From positions 20,983 to 84,982 of the forward strand of contig JBKQWE010000134.1 in the NCBI GenBank assembly GCA_052139675.1: DNA of 64,000 nucleotides, written 5' to 3'. The notes beneath the pieces were generated by a model. That model was not told the origin of the DNA. It made no database searches and was given only the letters and a program-made list of their open reading frames with translations. The number at the start of each line of letters is the position of its first letter. The stretch's first letter is position 1. The stretch is from JBEKCB01 sp052139675. Its GTDB lineage: Bacteria; Planctomycetota; Brocadiia; CAIUPP01. This document shows positions 37,516 to 45,336 of this stretch, piece after piece. Position numbers and translations under genes: made by a program.

Positions 37516-38009
37516 GACTGGCTCCTTTCGTTGTTTTCAAGGAATTGTTCCGCCCACGCAATGCGGGTGGCTTCATGCTCCCAGCGGGAAAGATCGTCTG
37601 TCAATTGGACCCAGTCAATCTTCGGGTCTTTTGCAGCGACCAGGTCGAGAGCCCAGCGCAGCGTCGGTTCGATCTTGCCGACGGGCAGGATCAGCATCCG
37701 GTCGAATCTTTGCGCGAAGCGTTCTCGCTCCGGGTCCTTGTTCGGCCGGCGCCTGCCCAATTGGCGAGAGAGGGTATTTCCGGGCGACTGCGCAATCGGA
37801 CAGGCGGCGTACAGTTTCGCGATCAGCCACGCCACCTCGCGTCGGGGCGCGAACTGGTTTCGCTGTCGCAACGGCCACCAGAGGCCGGCGAAAAGGTCGA
37901 AGCCGTCCACTGTTTCGTCGAGACCTTGCCCCGCGTGCTTGCGCAGCAAGCCGAGTTCGCCGACCTTCAGACGCGCGAGAATTTCAACGTACTCCTGCGT
38001 CGGCGTCAC
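37509..38009 (-). CDS. cse2: Cascade small subunit Cse2 (Cas11, CasB)
   Basis: A 166-residue helical protein of the size of E. coli Cse2 (160). Typical segments: ARLKVGELGLLRKHAGQGLDE near the N-terminus, PRREVAWLIAKLYAACPIAQS, FAQRFDRMLILPVGKIEPTLRWALDLV. Two copies form the belly of Cascade and hold the displaced strand. It is translationally coupled to cse1 (4-base overlap) and cas7 (7-base overlap). Confidence 0.93.
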   Translation of the reverse strand: MTPTQEYVEILARLKVGELGLLRKHAGQGLDETVDGFDLFAGLWWPLRQRNQFAPRREVAWLIAKLYAACPIAQSPGNTLSRQLGRRRPNKDPERERFAQRFDRMLILPVGKIEPTLRWALDLVAAKDPKIDWVQLTDDLSRWEHEATRIAWAEQFLENNERSQSC

Positions 38010-39430
38010 TGTTTACCCCCTTTCGTTCTGCGCAGCTTCTTTCCGGTTTCCGCTGCTGCCGACATGTCGGGCGCTACGCTCTCAATCTGTTTCCTCCGGG
38101 CGACTGCGGAGGCGGTAAAGCCCGGGGAAAGGGACTTGGCGACAGCGGCCATCATCGTTCGGTATTCGCCTGTCGCCTGCTCCCACGTCGAATCGCTGCC
38201 GGACAACAACTCACCGGCCATAGCGGAAACCCGGTCTTCAACCTGGGGGCGGATGGCGGCGAGCATCGGCGGAATCTCAATGTGTTTTCGGCCGGATTTC
38301 TTCTCGTGAGTTGGTCTGAGCCGCAGGGCAAGACGGTATGCCGCCTTCTGCCAGCGGTGCATCAACAATGCGGCCGTTCCCTGCATGGTTGCCCTTGATG
38401 GCATGCAAAGCGTCCGCTCCCAAACGTCAATATTCTTTGCCTTGTCCGTGGCGAAGCCAATGATAAGAGTGCATGCGGCGTCATTTTCAGGCGCAAACTT
38501 GCCCGTTTCGACGATGCTGGCGAGAAGGTCGGACCACGGGCGGTCCATAGAGAATCGGCCCGCCTCAGTCAAGTCGGCCGCCCTTGCGGGTTTTCTCGGC
38601 GCTTCGCTGATATAGACGACATGAGGGTCGTTCCAAAGGTCGTTCTTCTGTTCGCCGGCAGACTGAAACTCGCATGTTCGGATCAGGACGGATTCTTTCG
38701 CTCCGCAACAGATGCACGCACCGGGTGGCAACCCGGGCTCATGCAGCCAAACTCGCCGGGAAAGCAGCGTCAGTCCCGTAAGCAGCGGCACTTCCTGACC
38801 ACGCACGGGACGAATGGCAGGATCAATCCATGCGGGTTCTCCAAGGTTCGTGCACGGCGTCCAGTTTGCCTTGAGCGTCTCAAACAGTGACGTTCCCCAA
38901 GGCAAGACATACACAGGCGGCGCACCGTTAATTCCGGCCTTGAGGTCCGGAAGTCCACTCACGGAGAAGAGCGGCAGGCGCAACAGCCCCATTGCACAGC
39001 ATGCGGGACAGAGCCCATCCATTTCATCCGTGGAGTGCCTGAAATGCCAGAAGTTGTTGCCCGTGGGCACCTCTTGTATCAGGTCGGTAGCGGCTCGCCG
39101 TCGTTCTGCCTTGCTGTCCTGTAAGAACCTCTTGCCATCGCCAAGAAGATTGAAACAGTCCTTGTCGCTTTCAAGTCTTGTGAACCATCCGCTCGGGAAT
39201 CCTTCTTCAGGGGGTGCGCTGCCGAACTCAGGCGGATTACCCCTGCACCAGTAAAGCACTGCGAGCAGAAATCGCACGATCGCGATGCGGTCCATCGGGT
39301 TGCTGGCCGCGATCTGGCGAATCTTCCCTGCTTGCAGCAATGCCTCGCGGATGCCGACCTTGCCGGGCGTTCCATTGTTCCAGATAACCGGCAGCCACCG
39401 TTGATCCAGCAGGTTAAAGTTGTCGCTCAT
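38006..39430 (-). CDS. cse1: Cascade large subunit Cse1 (Cas8e, CasA)
   Basis: A 474-residue Cas8e (E. coli 502), from ATG 39430 behind GGGGCAGGAG; an in-frame start 48 bases upstream is less well placed. It begins FNLLDQRWLPVIWNNGTPGKVGIREAL, the family signature, and carries two Cys pairs (CPACC at ~145 and CICCG at ~240) that would hold zinc. It recognises the PAM and normally recruits Cas3. Here it would do the former only, unless a cas3 exists elsewhere. It is the first gene of the cas operon. Confidence 0.95.
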   Translation of the reverse strand: MSDNFNLLDQRWLPVIWNNGTPGKVGIREALLQAGKIRQIAASNPMDRIAIVRFLLAVLYWCRGNPPEFGSAPPEEGFPSGWFTRLESDKDCFNLLGDGKRFLQDSKAERRRAATDLIQEVPTGNNFWHFRHSTDEMDGLCPACCAMGLLRLPLFSVSGLPDLKAGINGAPPVYVLPWGTSLFETLKANWTPCTNLGEPAWIDPAIRPVRGQEVPLLTGLTLLSRRVWLHEPGLPPGACICCGAKESVLIRTCEFQSAGEQKNDLWNDPHVVYISEAPRKPARAADLTEAGRFSMDRPWSDLLASIVETGKFAPENDAACTLIIGFATDKAKNIDVWERTLCMPSRATMQGTAALLMHRWQKAAYRLALRLRPTHEKKSGRKHIEIPPMLAAIRPQVEDRVSAMAGELLSGSDSTWEQATGEYRTMMAAVAKSLSPGFTASAVARRKQIESVAPDMSAAAETGKKLRRTKGGKQ

Positions 39431-39765
39431 CTCCTGCCCCTTTCTTCCTTTGAACCGCCCTCGCGGTAACGGGCGCATTATACCTTCGGGGCCTGACAGA
39501 TGGAACGGGGTTCAGGGGCGTGGGTGCATTCGGGGGGCGGGGCGTCAGATTCCTCGCTTATTCGACGGGCTATTCTTCTGCATCTCGTTGCGCATTGAGC
39601 CGGCTGAATCAATGACGTGACGGGCTCGTCGCGGTCAGCGCTCTTTGACGAGCAGCCGGGCGGGCCGCGCGGCCGCCCAATCCTTCTCGGCTGAATTACG
39701 CTGGTCCTCGGTCAAGCCCTGTCGCCCGAAATCTCCCCGATGGCCGCAGTCCGCCGCCGGCGATT
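39431..39765. other. Intergenic gap upstream of the cas operon
   Basis: A 335-base gap between cse1 and a gene that also reads leftward. It holds the cas promoter (39477-39482) and the region downstream of the secreted-protein gene ending at 39766. I checked it on both strands for cas3 fragments (HD or helicase motifs) and found none. Confidence 0.6.
39477..39482 (-). promoter_or_regulatory. Putative cas operon promoter (-10)
   Basis: TATAAT on the minus strand in AAGGTATAATGCGCCCG, ~47 bases before the cse1 start. The downstream GC-rich discriminator matches the other promoters in the window. A -35 is weak (TTCCAT at a 17-base spacing). It should drive all seven cas genes. Confidence 0.6.
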
Positions 39766-41325
39766 TTATTCGTCGCCCCGGCCGGGGCTCTTGCGTTCTT
39801 TGGCGATGGCGTTTTTATAATAGGAATCGTCGTGCTGCTTTTTCCAGCCGTCGGTCGGCGGCATACCGGGGGCGGCGCGGTCCTTCGCCCACATTTCGTT
39901 GACGAAGTTCTCCCAACACCTGTCGCTCGCCGGGGGATTTCCTTCGTACATCCAGCGGTCCACGTAGTCGAAGAACGGATCGTGATCCCAAGCTTTTTCC
40001 GCGTGCAGGAGATGGAGAGCGAGGGCCTGCGCGACCCAACTGTAGCTGGCGGTGTGGCGATAGCCTTCGCTGGTCCTCTGGCCCGGTCCCCAGGTGTCGC
40101 GCGGCGTGTGTTCGTACGGCCCCCAGGCGTTCGGACCGCGCGCGTAGTCGCGGCCGATTCCGGTGATTTCATCAATGCCGGAGTGGCCCGTGAAGACGAC
40201 CTTCGCGCCGGTCCAGCAGTCGCCATAGGCGGTCTGCTCATCCTCGGCGAAGCAGGCCTTCGGGAAGGACTTGTTGACGTGCGCGAGTTCGTCATCACCG
40301 AGGAGGAAGCCGGCGAAGACGATGGGCAGCTTGCGGCCGGCGCCGTGGCCGCCCCAGCAGTACCATCCCGGATGCCCGGCGCGGATCATGCCGCCGTAGT
40401 CTATGCCGACCTGGACGAGATTATCCAGGAGCGGCTCTTTCTGCTCGGGGGTGTAGTTGCAGCACAGGAGCAGCGCGGCGTCGCCGACGACGCGGCCCAC
40501 CTCGCGGCCGTAGCCGGGCATGTTGGCATTCGGATGCTCAAACCCGAAGTAGCAGGTGTTGACCCACGGGCGCTGGGTGTAGCGGACGTAGTCAGCGAGC
40601 TTCGGCGCGTCGGCCGGGGCGGCGACGGCGGGCAAGAGCTCGCGCTTGAGATTGCGGGCCAGGTAGATTTTTTGCGCGCGATCGCAGAATGCGGGGCGGA
40701 ACGCATCGGCCGGCAGCGGCTCGGCCACGCAGGTCAGCACGGCAGCGTCCTTGATCGGGCTGGAATCTTCGAAGCCCCGGAGTCCCTTGTTGCTGGTGTG
40801 CTCGATCGCCAGCGGAGGCGAAACGGTCAGCCCCGCCGGCATGCTGACGGTGGAGACGAGCGAATCGCCCGGCTTCATCGAGACCGGGAGTTTCTGGATG
40901 AGCGAGGGATCGAAGAAGTTCTTTACGCCGCTGTCGTAGGAGACCTTCCGCTCAGCCGGAGGATTGAGCATGAAGCCGTTGCGGATGCGGTCTTTCTCCG
41001 GATGCTTCTTATCGGTCGCGTCGAGCTCGCCCGCGAGGATCTCGGCGCCGTAGAGCGGCTTGGGGGTAATCTCGGTGATCGTCACCGGGCCGACGACGTA
41101 AAAGTCGCCAGTGAGGAACTGTCCGACCCGCGCCGGCTTGTCGAACGTCCAGGTCATGCCGTATTGCGAGAGGCTGCTCTTCAAAGGCAGATCCTCCACC
41201 CTGGGCGCCGCCGGCGCATTGGCCCTGGTGTAAATGGCGGCCGGTTTTTCCTGGCCCGAGCATGGCGTCGCCAGGCCGGCGACCGCCGCCGCAGAGAGAC
41301 CGAGCGCCAGAATCTTTCCGAGCAT
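39766..41325 (-). CDS. Secreted protein, short paralogue of the 1018-residue protein
   Basis: A 519-residue secreted protein with signal peptide ~1-24 (LGLSAAAVAGLATPCSG). It aligns over its whole mature length with the N-terminal half of the 19575-22631 product: SLSQYGMTWTFDKPARVGQF, TGDFYVVGP, KPGDSLVSTVSM, ADAFRPAFCD, RPWVNTCYFG, NMPGYGREVGRVVGDAALLL, GGHGAGRKLPIVFAGFLLGDDE, FFDYVDRWMYEG. It lacks the second half and ends in a charged tail. Start ATG 41325 is chosen for its GGAGGAA ribosome binding site. The helical, Trp/His-rich core suggests an alpha/alpha-toroid carbohydrate-active enzyme. I cannot name the family. Confidence 0.75.
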   Translation of the reverse strand: MLGKILALGLSAAAVAGLATPCSGQEKPAAIYTRANAPAAPRVEDLPLKSSLSQYGMTWTFDKPARVGQFLTGDFYVVGPVTITEITPKPLYGAEILAGELDATDKKHPEKDRIRNGFMLNPPAERKVSYDSGVKNFFDPSLIQKLPVSMKPGDSLVSTVSMPAGLTVSPPLAIEHTSNKGLRGFEDSSPIKDAAVLTCVAEPLPADAFRPAFCDRAQKIYLARNLKRELLPAVAAPADAPKLADYVRYTQRPWVNTCYFGFEHPNANMPGYGREVGRVVGDAALLLCCNYTPEQKEPLLDNLVQVGIDYGGMIRAGHPGWYCWGGHGAGRKLPIVFAGFLLGDDELAHVNKSFPKACFAEDEQTAYGDCWTGAKVVFTGHSGIDEITGIGRDYARGPNAWGPYEHTPRDTWGPGQRTSEGYRHTASYSWVAQALALHLLHAEKAWDHDPFFDYVDRWMYEGNPPASDRCWENFVNEMWAKDRAAPGMPPTDGWKKQHDDSYYKNAIAKERKSPGRGDE

Positions 41326-41464
41326 GAGATTCCTCCCTTCCGTTTTACCGTGGATCGAGGCCGCTGACGAGGGCCGGTCGCCTGTTCCCGCGGTTAGCCG
41401 TCCGCTTTCGACGGCGCTCGCGTCAGCGCCTGCGCTGCGGCCATATGATAGGTGACTGCGCCCC

Positions 41465-41470
41465 ATTATA
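41465..41470 (-). promoter_or_regulatory. Putative extended -10 promoter
   Basis: TATAAT with an upstream TGC, followed by a GC-rich discriminator (TGCTATAATGGGGC on the minus strand), ~140 bases before ATG 41325. It probably drives the secreted-protein gene. No clear -35, as expected for extended -10 promoters. Confidence 0.55.
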
Positions 41471-41586
41471 GCAAGAGATAAGCCGCATGCCCCTGGCCCT
41501 CCAGCGCAAAACGGGCCTGTTCCATCTTCCCGGCTCACGGCGTCGCGGGAGCCGATGCGCGCCGGAACATAAGATGTTTTATAAAT

Positions 41587-41602
41587 TGTTCCACGTGGAA
41601 CA
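41587..41602. promoter_or_regulatory. parS-like centromere site for ParB
   Basis: TGTTCCACGTGGAACA, a perfect 16-base palindrome (extended to 20 bases with the flanking ATs at 41585-41604). It fits the bacterial parS consensus TGTTNCACGTGNAACA at every position. Chromosomal parS sites are bound by ParB and lie mostly near the replication origin. No parA or parB gene is in the window. A chance or repressor-site palindrome is possible, but the exact match over 16 bases makes that less likely. Confidence 0.75.
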
Positions 41603-41978
41603 ATCAGACTGCTCCTGATATTCATGCCGCTTTCATGCCGCTTTCATGCCGTCACAATGGCGGCGTGGCGGGCCGGAATGATGCCGAATGGCCCACGCAT
41701 CCCTGCCAAATGGCCGCTCTATTGACGCGGTCGCGCGCACCCCGCTGAAAGCCCCCTTCGCTCGACAAGTCCATCTGAAAAAACGAACCCAATCGCATGC
41801 GACACCCGCGGCCAACCCACCCGCTCCCGCTTCCGCAGCCCGCGAAGGCTTCAAACCATGTTCGCCGGAACTTCCCCGGAACCGCCCGGGAAAATCGTTC
41901 TGCCCTTGCATTCCGGCGACGCGGTGTGCAAAATGCTGCGGATAGTCCGCGCGTTTTGACGGAGGGGCCGGACGCAAC

Positions 41979-44900
41979 GTGAAGACAGAGTTCCAGGCGG
42001 CTTGCGAAGACTATCTTTCGGCGCTCCGATCCATCCGCGAAAACATCCAGGCGACCGACGAGCTTTCGCTCCGGCCACCGCTTGACGCGCTGTTGAAGCA
42101 AGCCGCCGAAATCCTCCGCCGCCCCGTTCAGTGGATTGACGAGCCGCACAGGATTCAGTCCGGCCGGCCCGACTTCACGGCGACGGTCCAGGGCCAGCCG
42201 CTCGGATACCTGGAAGCCGAAGCGTACGCCGTTGACCTGGACAACCTCTCCGGCCACCCGAAGACGCAGAACGACGGCTTCCGCGCGAACCTCGACAACT
42301 TCATCCTCACGAACCATTTGGACTTCCGCCTTTACGTCGGCGGCGCGCTCGTCGAGAGCGTTCGACTGCCGACGCCGGCCGACAAGGGAAAGCCGAAAGT
42401 CTCGCCCGCCGACGCCGAAGGCATCGCCCAATTGCTCGAGCATTTCCTTCGCGGCGAACTGCCGCCGATTTCCTCGCCGAAGGACCTGGCCACGCACCTC
42501 GCGCGGCGAACGCGGCAGATGCGCGGCGCCGTCGCGGAGGCACTGAAAGAGCAAATGGACGCCGGCGGCGACGTCAAGGCCACCTACGAGGGATTCAAGG
42601 AAGTGCTGCTGCCGCACCTCGCGCCGGAAGAATTCGCGGACATGTACGCGCAGACGATCAGCTACGGCCTCTTCGCGGCCCGCTGCGCGCCGTCCTCGGC
42701 GCGGGAATTCACCCGGCAGGCCGCCGCCGATCTTGTTCCCCGGACGAATCCGTTCCTTCGGCGGCTCTTTCAGGGCATTGCGGCCTTCAATCTCGACTCG
42801 CGCGTCGCATGGATCGCGGACGACACGGCGCGGCTTTTGGCGAAGGCCCCTGTTGAGGAAATCCTGGCGAATTTCCTCCGGCGCACCGGGAAGCAGGACC
42901 CGGTCGTTCACTTCTACGAGACGTTCCTGACCGCGTATGACCCTGCCATGCGCGAGTTGCGCGGGGTGTATTACACGCCGCAGCCGGTCGTCTCTTACAT
43001 CGTCCGCTCGATTGATCACCTGCTGAAGACGCGCTTCAAAAGGCCGATGGGCCTGGCCGACGAAAACACCCTCCTGCTGGACCCCGCGACCGGAACCGCC
43101 AGCTTCCCCTACTCGGTCATCGGCCTCGTCCACGATGCGGTGAGCAAGGAGATCGGCGCGGGCGCGTGGAACGACTACGTGGAAAAGAAGCTGCTCACGA
43201 GGCTGTTCGGGTTTGAACTGCTTGTCGCGCCTTACGCCGTGGCGCACCTCAAGCTCGGCCTACTCCTGCAGGAATTCGGCTACAAGTTTCAGAGCGACCA
43301 GCGCCTCGGCATCTACATGACGAACACGCTGGAGGAGGCGATCAGGAAGTCGGAGCTTCTTTTCGGCAAATACATTTCTGATGAAGCGAACGAGGCGGTG
43401 GAAATCAAACTCAAGAAACCGATTCTCGTCGTCTTCGGCAATCCGCCTTACTCCGGCCATTCCGCAAACCGCAGTCGCGACCTGGGAGGGAAACTGACGT
43501 TCATCGGGCGGTTGATCGAGGACTACAAGCTCGTGGACGGGAAGCCGCTCGGCGAGCGAAACCCGAAATGGCTTCAGGATGATTACGTGAAGTTCATCCG
43601 GTTCGCCGAGTGGCGTATTGACCGGACGAAGGAAGGAATCCTCGGCTACATCACGAATCACAGCTACCTGGACAATCCGACGTTCCGGGGAATGCGGCAG
43701 CATCTTATGCGGACGTTCAACGAGATTCACGTTCTCGACCTTCACGGCAGCAGCAAGAAGAGTGAGAAAGCGCCTGACGGCGGCAAGGACGAGAATGTGT
43801 TCGACATTCAGCAGGGCGTCGCCATTCTTCTCTGCGTCAAACGAGCAGGCGACAGCACAGCCGCCCGCGTGTACCATGCGGACCTATGGGGGACACGCGA
43901 GAGCAAGTATGAGTATTTGAGCCAGGCAGACGCAAGTACGACGGAATGGCGGGAGTTGAAGCCGTCGTCGCCAATGTATCTATTCCTCCCCCAAGAACTT
44001 GAGCTACGCACCGAGTACGAGCAGGGATGCAAGCTCACTGAAATACTGCCCGTCAACACACCCGGTATCGTCACCGCGCGGGACGCGCTCACGATTCACT
44101 GGAACTCGGAAGAAACTTGGCACACTGTCACGAACTTCCTCTCGTTCCTGCCGGAAGAAGCGAGGATCAAGTATGACCTGGGACCGGACGTGCGGGACTG
44201 GAAAGTGGAATTGGCCCAGGCAGACTTGAAGGAATCAGGCCCCGACGAGAAGCGAATTGTTCCGCTGCTCTACCGGCCTTTTGACGTTCGGTTCACCTAC
44301 TTCACGGGCAAGACCAGAGGCTTTCACTGTAGGCCTCGAGACCAGGTTATGCGGCACATGCTTGCCGCCGACAACGTGGGCATCCTGGCGACGCGCCAAA
44401 CCAGGGACAAGTGGGATTGTCTTGCCGCCAGGCACATCTGCGGGCACAAGTCGTGTGCCGCCTATGACATTAACGCACTATTTCCGCTCTATCTCTATAA
44501 GCAGCAGGTTGCCAAAGAGGGAGAGCCAAAACTCGCTCGGCAAGTGAACATCAGCCCTGGTTTTCTCAAGACCTTGGCGGGGAAGTTGAAAATGCCGCAG
44601 ACCGAACCGGACGGCCTGCCTCAAGGCATTACGCCGGAGGACATCTTCAACTATGCCTACGCAGTCTTTCACAGCCCGGCGTATCGGCAACGCTACGCAG
44701 AATTCTTGAAGCGCGAATTCCCGCGCCTGCCGCTCACGAGAGACCTGGCGCTGTTCCGCGATCTCGCGGAGTTTGGCCGGCAACTCGTCGCGCTGCACCT
44801 GCTGGATTCGGAAGTGGCGGGCGTCCTGAACAAACCGCGCTCCCCCTTCGCCGTCGCCGGGAGCAACGTCGTCGAGAAAGTCCGCTACGCGGAAAACCAG

Positions 44901-45131
44901 CGGCGCGTTTACGTCAACAATGAGCAGTATTTCGACAACGTGCCGAAGGAGGCGTGGGAGTTCCACGTCGGCGGCTACCAGGTCTGCGAGAAGTGGCTCA
45001 AGGACCGGAAGGGGCGAAAGCTGACCGTGGATGACATTCAGCACTATCAGCGGATCGTCGTCGCGCTGCTGGAAACCGCGCGCATCATGCGGGCGATTGA
45101 CGAGCGCATTCCCGGCTACCCAATTTCGTAA
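41979..45131 (+). CDS. Type IIG/ISP-like restriction-modification enzyme
   Basis: A 1050-residue fused enzyme with GTG start. Residues ~1-120 are an Mrr-like PD-(D/E)xK nuclease domain: D65 in RPDF and the catalytic strand at GYLEAE, where the usual lysine after E79 is Glu81. A helical coupler (~150-325) follows, then an N6-adenine methyltransferase with GVYYTP (329-334), motif I DPATGTASF (368-376) and motif IV NPPY (488-491). The C-terminal ~400 residues are the target-recognition part. There is no helicase, unlike true type ISP. It would methylate adenine and possibly cut near its site. The K-to-E change may disable or alter cutting. It is encoded on the opposite strand from the cas genes, across the parS-like site. 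Confidence 0.88.
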   Translation: MKTEFQAACEDYLSALRSIRENIQATDELSLRPPLDALLKQAAEILRRPVQWIDEPHRIQSGRPDFTATVQGQPLGYLEAEAYAVDLDNLSGHPKTQNDGFRANLDNFILTNHLDFRLYVGGALVESVRLPTPADKGKPKVSPADAEGIAQLLEHFLRGELPPISSPKDLATHLARRTRQMRGAVAEALKEQMDAGGDVKATYEGFKEVLLPHLAPEEFADMYAQTISYGLFAARCAPSSAREFTRQAAADLVPRTNPFLRRLFQGIAAFNLDSRVAWIADDTARLLAKAPVEEILANFLRRTGKQDPVVHFYETFLTAYDPAMRELRGVYYTPQPVVSYIVRSIDHLLKTRFKRPMGLADENTLLLDPATGTASFPYSVIGLVHDAVSKEIGAGAWNDYVEKKLLTRLFGFELLVAPYAVAHLKLGLLLQEFGYKFQSDQRLGIYMTNTLEEAIRKSELLFGKYISDEANEAVEIKLKKPILVVFGNPPYSGHSANRSRDLGGKLTFIGRLIEDYKLVDGKPLGERNPKWLQDDYVKFIRFAEWRIDRTKEGILGYITNHSYLDNPTFRGMRQHLMRTFNEIHVLDLHGSSKKSEKAPDGGKDENVFDIQQGVAILLCVKRAGDSTAARVYHADLWGTRESKYEYLSQADASTTEWRELKPSSPMYLFLPQELELRTEYEQGCKLTEILPVNTPGIVTARDALTIHWNSEETWHTVTNFLSFLPEEARIKYDLGPDVRDWKVELAQADLKESGPDEKRIVPLLYRPFDVRFTYFTGKTRGFHCRPRDQVMRHMLAADNVGILATRQTRDKWDCLAARHICGHKSCAAYDINALFPLYLYKQQVAKEGEPKLARQVNISPGFLKTLAGKLKMPQTEPDGLPQGITPEDIFNYAYAVFHSPAYRQRYAEFLKREFPRLPLTRDLALFRDLAEFGRQLVALHLLDSEVAGVLNKPRSPFAVAGSNVVEKVRYAENQRRVYVNNEQYFDNVPKEAWEFHVGGYQVCEKWLKDRKGRKLTVDDIQHYQRIVVALLETARIMRAIDERIPGYPIS

Positions 45132-45197
45132 AAACGGCGGGGATAGCAGGGTCCCTGCGGAGGGCGAAGGACGCCGGACATGCGCGGCCCCTCCTGG

Positions 45198-45240
45198 TGC
45201 TTACTTGCGGAAATAGGCGTCCTATTTCCGCAAGTAAGCA
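45198..45240. repeat. Perfect palindrome downstream of the R-M gene
   Basis: Two 20-base arms (45198-45217 and 45221-45240) are exact reverse complements around a 3-base loop (cgt). The core is TTACTTGCGGAAATAGG. It lies 66 bases past the R-M stop and has no T-tract, so it is not a standard terminator. It is related in sequence to the palindrome at 45291. Confidence 0.9.
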
Positions 45241-45290
45241 TGACCGCGATAAGCCGCGTCGTTGTATTGTGTTATGCCTTCCGTTGGACC

Positions 45291-45336
45291 GTGTTTAGTT
45301 GCGTAAATTGGTTCGCCAATTTGCGCAACTAAACAC
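45291..45336. repeat. Near-perfect palindrome, relative of the one at 45198
   Basis: Arms of 21 bases (45291-45311 and 45316-45336) around TTCG with a single mismatch. The core TTAGTTGCGTAAATTGG is the same pattern as TTACTTGCGGAAATAGG in the neighbouring palindrome. The right arm touches the stop codon of the ManD-like gene. Together the two flank the gap between converging genes. Confidence 0.9.

Larger units (their letters stand above)
41326..41978. other. Intergenic region between the secreted protein and the R-M gene
   Basis: A 653-base gap between divergent genes. It contains the promoter of the leftward gene, the parS-like palindrome at 41587-41602, and an 11-base tandem repeat (catgccgcttt, about 2.6 copies) at 41623-41651. 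The remainder up to 41978 has no supported gene; a plus-strand frame at 41688-41945 lacks a ribosome binding site and any recognisable motif. Confidence 0.5.

Noticed and set aside
39431..41325. Hidden or broken cas3 upstream of cse1
   Set aside because: The region codes on the minus strand for a secreted protein with clear homology to the 19.6-kb gene; no HD, Walker or DEAD-type motif in any frame.
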